A DNA stretch of 26,559 nt. Origin: an uncultured Bacteroidales bacterium (GTDB lineage: Bacteria > Bacteroidota > Bacteroidia > Bacteroidales > UBA932). Below, piece by piece: positions 1-7,142 of this stretch. The stretch spans positions 1-26,559 of the forward strand of contig CAKUPC010000025.1 in the NCBI GenBank assembly GCA_934675095.1. Direction: 5' to 3'. The position numbers were made by a program, and so were the translations under genes. The first letter of the stretch is position 1. Every line of letters begins with the position of its first letter. The notes below the pieces were generated by a model. It made no database searches. It saw only the letters and a list, made by a program, of their open reading frames with translations, and was not told where the DNA came from.

Positions 1-182
1 CTCTCATACACAGAAGAGTATTTCCGGCTCATCTCATTCTGCGGCAAAAAAGAAGCGATGTCCTCGTCCCCTCCCAGCCGCACTATCCCCAGCACGCAAA
101 GTCCCATGACGGCCAACATCACCGCCACCGCCACCCCCCTCCGAGGCTTCAGGAAATCATATATTTTCAGAATCAGTTTCAA
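1..182 (-). CDS. MMPL/RND-type exporter, N-terminal fragment (cut by window edge)
   Basis: An open minus-strand frame runs from about 182 off the left edge. It encodes a short basic cytoplasmic start, one hydrophobic helix (V-A-V-A-V-M-L-A-V-M-G-L-C-V-L-G-I-V), then G-G-D-E-D-I-A-S-F-L-P-Q-N. A helix followed by an acidic 'EDIxxFLP' segment is typical of the start of MMPL-family exporters found in aryl-polyene/flexirubin gene clusters. No in-frame ATG precedes the helix. A TTG at 182-180 is the most likely start, and an in-frame stop lies at 243-245. The gene sits 85 bp downstream of the glycosyltransferase on the same strand. Family assignment is inferred from only about 60 residues plus the neighbours. 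If correct, it would move a lipid-like product across or out of the inner membrane. Confidence 0.6.
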   Translation of the reverse strand, partial: MKLILKIYDFLKPRRGVAVAVMLAVMGLCVLGIVRLGGDEDIASFLPQNEMSRKYSSVYE

Positions 183-246
183 GGCATCATTACAAAATCT
201 TACAAATTTACTGATTATCAGCGATTTTGAAAATAGAATTTTTCAA

Positions 247-280
247 TTCGGCAGAATAAGCGTATGGTTATTCTGCCGAA
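247..280 (-). terminator. Perfect 13-bp hairpin overlapping the glycosyltransferase stop codon
   Basis: Arms 247-259 and 268-280 are exact inverted repeats (TTCGGCAGAATAA) around an 8-nt loop. The glycosyltransferase stop codon (268-270) lies in one arm. On the minus strand the hairpin is followed by an A/T-rich stretch but not by a clean U-run, so it could be a weak terminator, an attenuator or an mRNA 3'-end stabiliser between this gene and the exporter. Confidence 0.5.
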
Positions 281-1026
281 CGATGCTTTGAGCGGAGACG
301 GCGGAGGGCCTGAGAGGGGCGGCCGTAGAGGATGGAGACGAAGAGGAGGACGGTGTTGAGGAGGGTGATGCGGGCGAAGTCGGCGACGGGACGGAAGTGG
401 GTAACGCGCTCAGACTTGGGCTGATAATGAACCCTTATCGGGAGCGGGACAAGCGGAGTGTTGTGCCAGGCGGCGAAAATCAGCAGTTCGAGTTCGGCTT
501 CATAGCGGGAAGTGAGCAGACGCAGACCTTGGAGACAGTCGAGCGGATAGGCACGGAAGCCGGTCTGGGTGTCGGGGATGGCGATTCCCGTGTAGAGGCG
601 GAACCAGAAGTTGGAGAATTTGTTGGCAAAGGTGTTCTTGGAGGGCATTCCGTCGGCGCGGAGGTCACGGCTGCCGACGATTATTGCCTGCGGGCGCTCG
701 GCCACGAGCCGGAGAAAGGCCGGGAGGTCGGACGGGTAGTGCTGGCCGTCGGCGTCGAGCGTAATCGCGTGGGTGAAGCCGAGCTCGCGAGCCTTTGCGA
801 ATCCGCTTTTCAGAGCACGACCCTTGCCGCGGTTTTTCTCATGCGTCACGACGGTTATGTCCGCCAAGCCACGCAGCAGCTCCGCCGTTTCATCGCGGCT
901 TCCGTCATCGACGACAATGATGTCACGAATATACTTTCTGACATCCTCAATCACCTGACACACAGTCTTTCCGTTGTCGTATGTCGGGATTATTACAACT
1001 GGCTTTATCTGCATATCATTCTTCAT
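268..1026 (-). CDS. GT2 family glycosyltransferase (dolichol-phosphate-mannose-synthase-like)
   Basis: This 252-residue protein has a GT-A fold signature: P-T-Y-D-N-G-K at 14-20, V-V-D-D-G-S-R-D-E-T at 38-47 (nucleotide-binding aspartates), and the D-A-D-G-Q-H metal-binding motif at 91-96. A T-Q-T-G-F-R-A-Y segment typical of DPM1/DPG-synthase-like enzymes follows. A hydrophobic stretch near the C-terminus (T-L-L-N-T-V-L-L-F-V-S-I-L-Y) may anchor it to the membrane. The start ATG at 1026 overlaps the end of the upstream dehydratase by 11 bp, so the two are translationally coupled. Stand-alone GT2 enzymes of this kind recur in aryl-polyene/flexirubin-type clusters, where they are thought to modify the lipid-linked product. 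The family is sure; the substrate is unknown. Confidence 0.9.
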   Translation of the reverse strand: MKNDMQIKPVVIIPTYDNGKTVCQVIEDVRKYIRDIIVVDDGSRDETAELLRGLADITVVTHEKNRGKGRALKSGFAKARELGFTHAITLDADGQHYPSDLPAFLRLVAERPQAIIVGSRDLRADGMPSKNTFANKFSNFWFRLYTGIAIPDTQTGFRAYPLDCLQGLRLLTSRYEAELELLIFAAWHNTPLVPLPIRVHYQPKSERVTHFRPVADFARITLLNTVLLFVSILYGRPSQALRRLRSKHRSAE

Positions 1027-1378
1027 ACGACAGGGTCATTCGGGCGTGGAGGGCGGTGGAGGTGGAGACTTCAGTCTTGACGGTGTTGCCGCGAAATTCC
1101 TTGAAAGTTATGGTTACGGGATTATGGGCGGGCGTGAGCGGGTGGAGGAACTTGACATCATCAGCGGATGTGAGCGTCAGGGATCTATGGAGACGGCGTT
1201 CGAGGAGTTCGCGGACTATGGTCAGCAGGGCGACGCCCGGAGTGATGGGAAAGCCGGGGAAATGTCCGGCATAAATCGGAGAGTCCGGACGCAGGGATAT
1301 GCGGAATGCGTATGCTCCGTCCGTGGAATCTGAATCCCGGGAGTCTATTATATTATATAGGTATCCTTCAAATCTCAT
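1016..1378 (-). CDS. Hotdog-fold 3-hydroxyacyl-ACP dehydratase-like protein
   Basis: The protein is about 120 residues. The ATG at 1378 is preferred over an upstream in-frame TTG at 1390. It carries Y-A-G-H-F-P-G-F-P-I-T-P-G-V, the FabZ/FabA-type active-site signature with the catalytic histidine (H39 from this start). A helix L-L-T-I-V-R-E-L-L-E follows, where FabZ places its acidic partner. Short FabZ-like dehydratases serve the reductive cycle that builds polyene chains in aryl-polyene and flexirubin clusters, and the flanking LolA-like, GT2 and MMPL genes fit that. It could also be a general fatty-acid dehydratase, but the context and short length argue for a cluster-specific enzyme. Confidence 0.82.
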   Translation of the reverse strand: MRFEGYLYNIIDSRDSDSTDGAYAFRISLRPDSPIYAGHFPGFPITPGVALLTIVRELLERRLHRSLTLTSADDVKFLHPLTPAHNPVTITFKEFRGNTVKTEVSTSTALHARMTLSYEE

Positions 1379-1437
1379 GTTCAAACCCAACTAATAAATT
1401 GTGACGCTCCAGCAAAATCATTAAATTCCTATATTCA

Positions 1438-2091
1438 TCAAAACTCAAACAACCCCTCATCAACCGGAGCGTCGAGGACAATGTTCGTGCAGGTGATGAG
1501 GCTCGTGTCGCCGTTGCTCTCGTCAATCGTAACCCTCACTGCCACACCGAGTTCCTTATCAACCTCGGCGACGACCCCGCGGAACAGCCTTCTGGCACCG
1601 GAGCGGAGCGGTACGAGTTCGACCCTCCAGCAGTCCCCGCCGTCCGTGACCGTCGTCCTGAAATCGCCGGAATCCCCCGCCCGAAAGTCGCCCCGGACAA
1701 GAGGCAGAACCATACGGGAAATCCGGGAATATGCCCCCGCCGACTTCGCGTCCATGACCTTCCGACCGTCAGCGTTTTCCACAAGCACACGACCGCCGTT
1801 CATCACGAACAGGCTCGAATATGGAGTGACATATTCCCAGCGAATCCTGTCCGGCGCGACGAACGCCATTTTCCCCGAGTTCACGATGTCCTCCGCCAAC
1901 ATATCGGACGATTTCCTCCGGACGAAGTCAAAGGTCATCGACGACGGCGCGGCGAAGTTGGGCAAATTTTGAGAATATGCATTGACAGTCAATAATATAC
2001 ACATAACAAGAAAGGGAATGGACTTCAGTGCCCTATATCCCCGAAAATTCAGTCTCATATTCATTCGATTCAAACTCATAAGCCCGGACAT
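1438..2091 (-). CDS. LolA-like outer membrane lipoprotein carrier protein
   Basis: The protein has 217 residues and an N-terminal signal sequence with hydrophobic core I-P-F-L-V-M-C-I-L-L-T-V-N-A-Y-S, predicted to be cleaved near S-Q-N. The mature part has the LolA-type open beta-barrel pattern: G-K-M-A-F-V-A-P-D-R-I-R-W-E-Y-V-T-P-Y is the hallmark strand pair (LolA: 'f.rPgrfRWeY..P'). V-M-N-G-G-R-V-L-V and P-L-V-R-G-D-F follow. Several ATGs (2091, 2079, 2064, 2058) lie before the signal core, so the exact start is uncertain. It lies between an EamA-like gene and the dehydratase. In aryl-polyene-type clusters a LolA homologue is a standard member and probably shuttles the product or a lipoprotein across the periplasm. 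It may therefore not be the housekeeping LolA. Confidence 0.83.
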   Translation of the reverse strand: MSGLMSLNRMNMRLNFRGYRALKSIPFLVMCILLTVNAYSQNLPNFAAPSSMTFDFVRRKSSDMLAEDIVNSGKMAFVAPDRIRWEYVTPYSSLFVMNGGRVLVENADGRKVMDAKSAGAYSRISRMVLPLVRGDFRAGDSGDFRTTVTDGGDCWRVELVPLRSGARRLFRGVVAEVDKELGVAVRVTIDESNGDTSLITCTNIVLDAPVDEGLFEF

Positions 2092-2113
2092 TCATAATCC
2101 TCGAAACACGCGC

Positions 2114-2476
2114 TCATCTGGCAATCAGCGCACAGCCCGCCATAATCAGAAGCACTCCGACCCACTGCGACGCCGTCACGGTCTCGTGGAAAATCAGAAG
2201 GGCGGCAATGAGACCGAAGAGGTAGCTCAGGCAGCTGAGGGGATAGGCGATGCCGAAGGGATAGTGACGCAGGATGTAGAGCCACAGCACGGTCGCCGCC
2301 GCGAAAGAAATCCCGCAGCCGAGGAACCACCAGTTAGTGAGCTGGGCGGCAAAGAATTTCCAGGTCCGGGAAAAGTCGCCCATCCGGTTCAGAGCAAGTT
2401 TCAGCAGCACCTGTCCTCCGCAGAGAAAGACGGCCTGAACGACTGACAGAGGTATGAGTTTCCACATTGAGTTCAT
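2114..2476 (-). CDS. Small EamA/SMR-type membrane transporter
   Basis: The protein is about 120 residues with four predicted transmembrane helices: L-I-P-L-S-V-V-Q-A-V-F, N-W-W-F-L-G-C-G-I-S-F, G-I-A-Y-P-L-S-C-L-S-Y, and W-V-G-V-L-L-I-M-A-G-C. The segment P-L-S-C-L-S-Y-L-F-G-L followed by F-H-E-T-V-T-A-S-Q-W-V-G resembles the EamA half-domain and EmrE/ArnE-like proteins, which have 'E.....q.iGi.lI..G'. The ATG at 2476 is chosen because the longer frame starts with TTG at 2506. It lies 22 bp from the LolA gene and just downstream of lnt, so it is probably cotranscribed with both. Such half-size proteins work as dimers; the substrate (drug, lipid carrier or metabolite) cannot be told. Confidence 0.75.
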   Translation of the reverse strand: MNSMWKLIPLSVVQAVFLCGGQVLLKLALNRMGDFSRTWKFFAAQLTNWWFLGCGISFAAATVLWLYILRHYPFGIAYPLSCLSYLFGLIAALLIFHETVTASQWVGVLLIMAGCALIAR

Positions 2477-2517
2477 AACGGCCGCAAAGTTACGCAATTT
2501 CGGCAAAACGGGATGTA

Positions 2518-4242
2518 TTACTTTTTCTTATTCACCCTCATTGCCGTGATGAACTTGGCAAGAGCGGCGGCGAGGAGGAGAAGGAAGGTGAAAGTGCAGA
2601 GGCGGCCGGTGATGTCGCCGTGGGTGACGAAGAAAGTGAGGTCGTCGTGAAGGGGAAGCCGGAAATGGAGTGTGGTCGGCTGCCACCACGGTCCCTGTTC
2701 GACGATGCGGCCCTTGCTGTCTATAATCCCCGAAATGCCGGTGTTGCCGCAGCGGGCAATGGCGCGGCGGGTCTCGATGGCCCTCAGAGAGGCATAGCTC
2801 AGATGCTGACGGTAGCCCGGAGTGTCGCCCCACCATGCGTCGTTGGTTATGACAGTGAGGGCACGCGCTCCCTTGAGCACATAGCCGCGGCAATAATCCC
2901 CATAGACAGACTCATAGCAGACCGCGCATCCGAGAGGCACGTCATGAATGGTGCCGTCCCTGTCGGCGGCGCGGAAATGAAGAAGCGAAATCTCGTCCTG
3001 CCCTATGCAGCGCCCCATCACGCCGCCGAGAGCGCGGTCAATCGGGTCAAAGACAACAGGATAGGGCAGTTTCTCCACCGCGACTACCAGCTTGGTTTTG
3101 TGAAAAATCTCGTCGCGGCCGCTGCCGTCAATCATCAGCGCGGAATTATGCGACTCGTACCAGAGACCGTCGGTAATCTGCCGTGAGGTCAGCGAGGGAC
3201 GCATCGCGGACTCGATGCGGGTGTAGGTCGAGGCACCGAGCAGCATATTCACTCCCGGGTAGTCCCCCAGCAGGTCCTTGAAGCGGTTGAGCGTCGGGCT
3301 TGCGTCGAGAAAGTTCGTCGTCACGTCAGAGGTGAAGGTCTCGGGGGCGAGCACGAGAAGTCCCGGCACGGAAGCGTTCCCGCACCAGGTCGAGTCGCGT
3401 TCAAAAGAACGCCTGTAATCAATCAGTTCCGGCTTTATCAGCTCCTCCAAAAGGTCATTCTGCCGGGTCTGGGTCATCGCCTCGAACTTGTGGTAAGGGT
3501 CGATGTTCGGCTGCGCCACCAGCACATCTACGGTTTCGGACGGCTCACAGGCTGGGGCGAACCACTTGCAGAGCGACCATGTCACAGGAGCGACAAAAAT
3601 GAGGAGGAGCGCAAGGGAATATACAACCCTGGCCTTCGGGGAAAAGCCTTTCCAGCTTCCGTCAGGCAGCCTGTAACCGAACCATTCCCCGTCGGAAAGC
3701 CAGACCAGAAGGCCGAAGAGCCCGAGATTGCAGGCCCAGACCCAGAGCGAGCCGCCGAGAGTTCCTGTGACGTCATACCACTGGACCAGCGCCGGTGTCC
3801 GCGCGAAGGCGTTGCCGAGAACGAGCCACGGCCATGAGATGTCCCATCCGAAATATGCCTTCTCCCAAGCTATCCATGCGACCGCGAGGAAAATGTAAGG
3901 CAGCACGCCGCGAAAGACCTTGCGCGAACCGCGGAAAAGAAGGAATATGACCAGCATCTGAAGCGCGTTCAGCAGCACGGCGGCGATTCCTCCGCCCACG
4001 GTCGCGTTGCACACCCAGAAAGTCGTCAGGGCGTTCCAGAACATAAAAGCCGCATAGAGATACATCCACACGTGTTTCCGACCGGTCAATGTCAGCAGCC
4101 TTTCGGCACAGAGCAGCGGCACGAATCCGACAAGGGCAAGCCAGCTGCAATGCGGCAGCAGGAACGGCATCGACACCATAATCCCGAAAAGGGCAATCAG
4201 CCCCCATATAATCAGCGTCTCACGCGAAATCTTCTTTTTCAT
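2518..4242 (-). CDS. lnt: Apolipoprotein N-acyltransferase
   Basis: Lnt adds the third acyl chain to the N-terminal cysteine of lipoproteins on the periplasmic face of the inner membrane. From the ATG at 4242 the protein has 574 residues, a little longer than E. coli Lnt. Several N-terminal helices are followed by a nitrilase-type domain beginning D-V-L-V-A-Q-P-N-I-D. Catalytic-triad candidates, numbered from this start, are E301 (L-A-P-E-T-F), K382 (F-H-K-T-K-L-V) and C442 (A-V-C-Y-E-S). E390 matches the conserved glutamate after the lysine. The frame is open 120 bp further upstream, but that part is a lysine-rich, unconserved stretch, so 4242 was chosen; 4257 is an alternative. The window encodes several lipoproteins that would be substrates. 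It is first in the minus-strand envelope operon. Confidence 0.9.
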   Translation of the reverse strand: MKKKISRETLIIWGLIALFGIMVSMPFLLPHCSWLALVGFVPLLCAERLLTLTGRKHVWMYLYAAFMFWNALTTFWVCNATVGGGIAAVLLNALQMLVIFLLFRGSRKVFRGVLPYIFLAVAWIAWEKAYFGWDISWPWLVLGNAFARTPALVQWYDVTGTLGGSLWVWACNLGLFGLLVWLSDGEWFGYRLPDGSWKGFSPKARVVYSLALLLIFVAPVTWSLCKWFAPACEPSETVDVLVAQPNIDPYHKFEAMTQTRQNDLLEELIKPELIDYRRSFERDSTWCGNASVPGLLVLAPETFTSDVTTNFLDASPTLNRFKDLLGDYPGVNMLLGASTYTRIESAMRPSLTSRQITDGLWYESHNSALMIDGSGRDEIFHKTKLVVAVEKLPYPVVFDPIDRALGGVMGRCIGQDEISLLHFRAADRDGTIHDVPLGCAVCYESVYGDYCRGYVLKGARALTVITNDAWWGDTPGYRQHLSYASLRAIETRRAIARCGNTGISGIIDSKGRIVEQGPWWQPTTLHFRLPLHDDLTFFVTHGDITGRLCTFTFLLLLAAALAKFITAMRVNKKK

Positions 4243-4370
4243 AACTTTCAGCCTCATTTTCTTCTTCATTTTCTTCAAAAGACGCGCATAACGCAAGCAA
4301 ATTTCATACGCAAATGCCGACATCATAGCTCTCAAGTGCAAAAAGCATCGGCAATATCGCAAATTCTTGC

Positions 4371-4378
4371 TATCTTTG
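4371..4378 (+). promoter_or_regulatory. Bacteroidetes-type -7 box upstream of the LysE gene
   Basis: TATCTTTG matches the TAnnTTTG consensus of the Bacteroidetes primary sigma factor and lies about 50 bp before the LysE-family start. No clear TTTG -33 element is found at the expected distance. Confidence 0.5.
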
Positions 4379-4428
4379 CGTGATTATGCGCTGCCTCAAA
4401 GGGCGGCGTTCACACAAAATTGGAAAAT

Positions 4429-5127
4429 ATGCAACTGGATCTTCAGCTGTTGAACATAATAAAGGGATTCTGCATCGGACTGTGCTCGTCGGCTCCAATC
4501 GGGCCGATTGCCGTCTATGTCATCCAGCAGAGCCTCAGCAAGGGGCACAAGGCCGGATTCATCACCGGCCTCGGAGCTACGATTGTCGATACCGTCTTTG
4601 CCTGCATTTCCATCTTCGCCCTCGCATACGCGCAGGAGTTCATGGACAGGCACAGGGAACTGCTGCTCGTGGCAGGCGGAATCACCGTGGCAATCATCGG
4701 TGTGATAATGATTTTCACGAATCCGATTGAACGGGAAGCGCGTCTGAGCAAGGGAAACGAACGCATCACCAAACTAACGAGCAAAAACAACCGCGTGACT
4801 GTCAATGACTTCATCAAGGCGCTGCTGATGGGGCTCGCGAATCCGGGAGGCATACTCGTGCTCTTCGCGCTGTTCACGGTGTTCGGCATCGACACCACGC
4901 ACAGTCAGGACTGGACCGCCGCGCCGATTATCCTCGCCGTTTCGGGGGGAACAATTTTCTACTGGTTCTTCTTCAGCTGGGGTGTCAGCCATTTCAGGAA
5001 ATATGTGAAGATGCGCACGCTTATCTGGATAAACCGCATAACAGGAGCCGTCATCGCGATTCTCGGTCTCTCGCTGCTGAGCGAGGGACTTTTCAGGGTG
5101 ATATTCCAGGGAGCGCGGCTGTTCTAA
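4429..5127 (+). CDS. LysE/RhtB-family exporter
   Basis: From the ATG at 4429 (a TTG at 4420 is in frame) the protein has 232 residues and six predicted helices. The first helix carries G-F-C-I-G-L-C-S-S-A-P-I-G-P-I-A, the signature of the LysE superfamily ('G...GPG' region). G-L-G-A-T-I-V-D-T-V-F-A and L-M-G-L-A-N-P-G-G-I-L-V in later helices match the duplicated 'G..aNPk..l' motif. A charged, non-conserved loop (E-R-I-T-K-L-T-S-K-N-N-R) separates the halves. Family members export amino acids or similar small metabolites by proton exchange. It is followed at 27 bp by the PASTA gene and may be cotranscribed. The substrate is not predictable. Confidence 0.85.
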   Translation: MQLDLQLLNIIKGFCIGLCSSAPIGPIAVYVIQQSLSKGHKAGFITGLGATIVDTVFACISIFALAYAQEFMDRHRELLLVAGGITVAIIGVIMIFTNPIEREARLSKGNERITKLTSKNNRVTVNDFIKALLMGLANPGGILVLFALFTVFGIDTTHSQDWTAAPIILAVSGGTIFYWFFFSWGVSHFRKYVKMRTLIWINRITGAVIAILGLSLLSEGLFRVIFQGARLF

Positions 5128-5154
5128 AACATCGAACAATGAATATTTGATAAC

Positions 5155-5946
5155 ATGGGAAAAATAAAGTCATTTTTCGGAAACTGGATTGTAAAGAACC
5201 TGCTTGGGGCGGCCGTGGTGCTGGCTGTGATCATCGGCGGGGCGGCGGTTGGGCTTAATCTGATTACGGGGCACAACAAGGAACTGACCGTGCCGGACCT
5301 CACCGCGATGAAGGTCAAGGATGCGGAGTTTGAGGCGCATCAGGCCGGAATGAGGACGGAGATTGTGGATTCCGTCTATGTGAAGAGGCTCGGAAGGGGG
5401 TATGTCTATAAGCAGAACCCCGCCCCGGGCGCAAAGGTCAAGAAAGGCCGCCGCATCGCTCTGACAATCAACGCGGTGACTCCTAAGAAAGTCAGTATGC
5501 CAAACCTCGTGGGCTATTCGATGAGACAGGCGAAGGCAGAGCTCGGAACGCGCGGGCTGATTCTCGGCAAGCTCATGTATGTCAGCGACATAGCCACGAA
5601 CAATGTGCTCCGGCAGATGCACGGGAACATGGAGATTGAGCCGGGCACGCCGATTGAGAGCGAGTCGGTGATTGACCTCGTGGTCGGACTCAATTCCTAC
5701 GACAACATGACGAGTGTTCCGGACGTTCGCGGACTGAAGATGATGAGCGCCAGGGACATGATTCAGGAGAACTCCCTCAATGTCAGGAAAGTCGTCTATG
5801 ACAAGACGGTCAAGACCTACGAGGACAGCACGAAGGCCTTTGTCTGGAAGACGGCCCCGGAACCGTCAGAACAGCCGCTGCCGATGGGAAGCGACGTTTC
5901 CATATATCTAACGACCGACCTTGCAAAGAAGCCCGTAAAGTTCTAA
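5155..5946 (+). CDS. Membrane-anchored protein with three PASTA domains
   Basis: The protein has 263 residues: a short cytoplasmic start, one transmembrane helix (about 16-37), then three extracytoplasmic PASTA domains at about 43-107, 112-178 and 185-254. Each begins with a V-P-D-L or M-P-N-L/V-P-D-V-R-G strand and contains the P-x-x-G-x-x-V/I turn (P-A-P-G-A-K-V, I-E-P-G-T-P-I, L-P-M-G-S-D-V). In Gram-positives PASTA domains sense muropeptides in Ser/Thr kinases or penicillin-binding proteins. Here no kinase or transpeptidase domain is attached, as is usual for Bacteroidetes stand-alone PASTA proteins. It sits 43 bp before rluD on the same strand. A role at the periplasmic peptidoglycan is inferred, not shown. 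Confidence 0.88.
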   Translation: MGKIKSFFGNWIVKNLLGAAVVLAVIIGGAAVGLNLITGHNKELTVPDLTAMKVKDAEFEAHQAGMRTEIVDSVYVKRLGRGYVYKQNPAPGAKVKKGRRIALTINAVTPKKVSMPNLVGYSMRQAKAELGTRGLILGKLMYVSDIATNNVLRQMHGNMEIEPGTPIESESVIDLVVGLNSYDNMTSVPDVRGLKMMSARDMIQENSLNVRKVVYDKTVKTYEDSTKAFVWKTAPEPSEQPLPMGSDVSIYLTTDLAKKPVKF

Positions 5947-5989
5947 GCGGCAATGAGTTTTCAGGCAGTCATTTTGACAATCAGAATAT

Positions 5990-7102
5990 ATGAGCATATT
6001 TGACGATGAACTTCGCGAGGAATTCCTCGACGACACGGAGAGCGCCGCGGACATCGACGGCTCAGAAGAGTCCGATGGCTCGGAGGAGATGTTCGAGCAC
6101 TATCGCTTCGACGTCGATAAGGGACAGACTCCCCTGCGCGTCGATAAGTACCTCGCCTCGCACATGGAATACACCTCCCGCCACCGCATCCAGCTGGCGA
6201 TAAAGTCCGAGTACATAAGGGTGAACGGCAAGGTCGCGAAGGCCAACTGCATTGTGAAGCCAGGCGACGTGATTCAGTTCGTGATGCCCTACCAGAGGCG
6301 CGGGCTGGAGATTCTGCCGGAGAACATTCCGCTTGACATCGTGTATGAGGACGACGACGTGCTGGTGATTAACAAGCCGGCCGGCATGGTCGTGCACCCT
6401 GGTCACGGGCATTTCAGCGGCACCCTCGTGAACGCCCTCGCCTACCACTTGGGAATCTCGCAGGGGCCAGACGCTCAGGACGAGCGCATGGGCGTTCTGG
6501 TGCACCGTATAGACAAGGACACGTCAGGGCTGCTCGTCGTTGCGAAGAATGACGAGGCGCAGCTGAACCTCGCCAAGCAGTTCTTCGTGCATTCGATTGA
6601 AAGAAAGTATGTTGCCGTCGTCTGGGGCAATATCCGCGAGGACGAGGGGACTATTGTCGGCAACATCGGCCGCGACCCTTCCGACCGCATGAAGTTCCGC
6701 GTCTTTCCAGAAGGGGACCACGGCAAGCACGCCGTCACGCACTACCGCGTCATCGAGCGCTTCGGCTTCGTGACCGTCGTGGAGTGCATTCTCGAAACGG
6801 GGCGCACGCATCAGATTCGCGTCCACATGAACTACATCGGACATCCCCTCTTCAACGACGAGCGCTACGGCGGCTCCGAAATCCGCAAGGGCACGATTTA
6901 CGCGAAATACACCCAGTTCATCCGCAACTGCTTCAAGATTCTCCCGCGTCAGGCCCTGCACGCGAAGACCCTCGGATTCGTCCATCCGCGCACCGGGGAA
7001 AACATACGCTTCGACTCTCCTCTCCCTGCGGACATGACTGAGCTCATCGAGAAGTGGAGGAAGTATTCACAGAATATGCCTTTGGAGGAGGACGAGGATT
7101 AA
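5990..7102 (+). CDS. rluD: RluD-type 23S rRNA pseudouridine synthase
   Basis: The protein has 370 residues. An acidic N-terminal extension of about 35 residues precedes an S4 RNA-binding domain (about 48-96, with R-V-D-K-Y-L-A and Y-I-R-V-N-G). The synthase domain has I-N-K-P-A-G-M-V-V-H-P-G at 127-138, H-R-I-D-K-D-T-S-G at 172-180 with catalytic D175, and G-R-T-H-Q-I-R-V-H at 271-279. This order is that of RluD/RluC enzymes, which isomerise uridines in helix 69 or nearby 23S rRNA. The S4 domain and motif form favour RluD. The gene ends 13 bp from the convergent MauE-like gene. In many Bacteroidales the PASTA-rluD pair is followed by a D-Ala-D-Ala ligase gene; here it is not. Confidence 0.88.
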   Translation: MSIFDDELREEFLDDTESAADIDGSEESDGSEEMFEHYRFDVDKGQTPLRVDKYLASHMEYTSRHRIQLAIKSEYIRVNGKVAKANCIVKPGDVIQFVMPYQRRGLEILPENIPLDIVYEDDDVLVINKPAGMVVHPGHGHFSGTLVNALAYHLGISQGPDAQDERMGVLVHRIDKDTSGLLVVAKNDEAQLNLAKQFFVHSIERKYVAVVWGNIREDEGTIVGNIGRDPSDRMKFRVFPEGDHGKHAVTHYRVIERFGFVTVVECILETGRTHQIRVHMNYIGHPLFNDERYGGSEIRKGTIYAKYTQFIRNCFKILPRQALHAKTLGFVHPRTGENIRFDSPLPADMTELIEKWRKYSQNMPLEEDED

Positions 7103-7103
7103 A

Positions 7104-7142
7104 GATTTCTCGACTTCACTTCGTTTCGCTCGAAAGAAAATC
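7104..7142. terminator. Possible imperfect bidirectional hairpin between convergent genes
   Basis: GATTT-CT-CGA at 7104-7113 pairs imperfectly with TCGAAAGAAAATC ending at 7142, giving an interrupted stem flanked by A/T-rich sequence. It overlaps the last codons of the minus-strand gene. The mismatches make it a weak candidate. Confidence 0.25.

Noticed and set aside
5136..5150. A TATTTG-like string before the PASTA gene as a promoter
   Set aside because: It does not fit TAnnTTTG at the first two positions and lies too close to the start codon; cotranscription from the LysE promoter is simpler.
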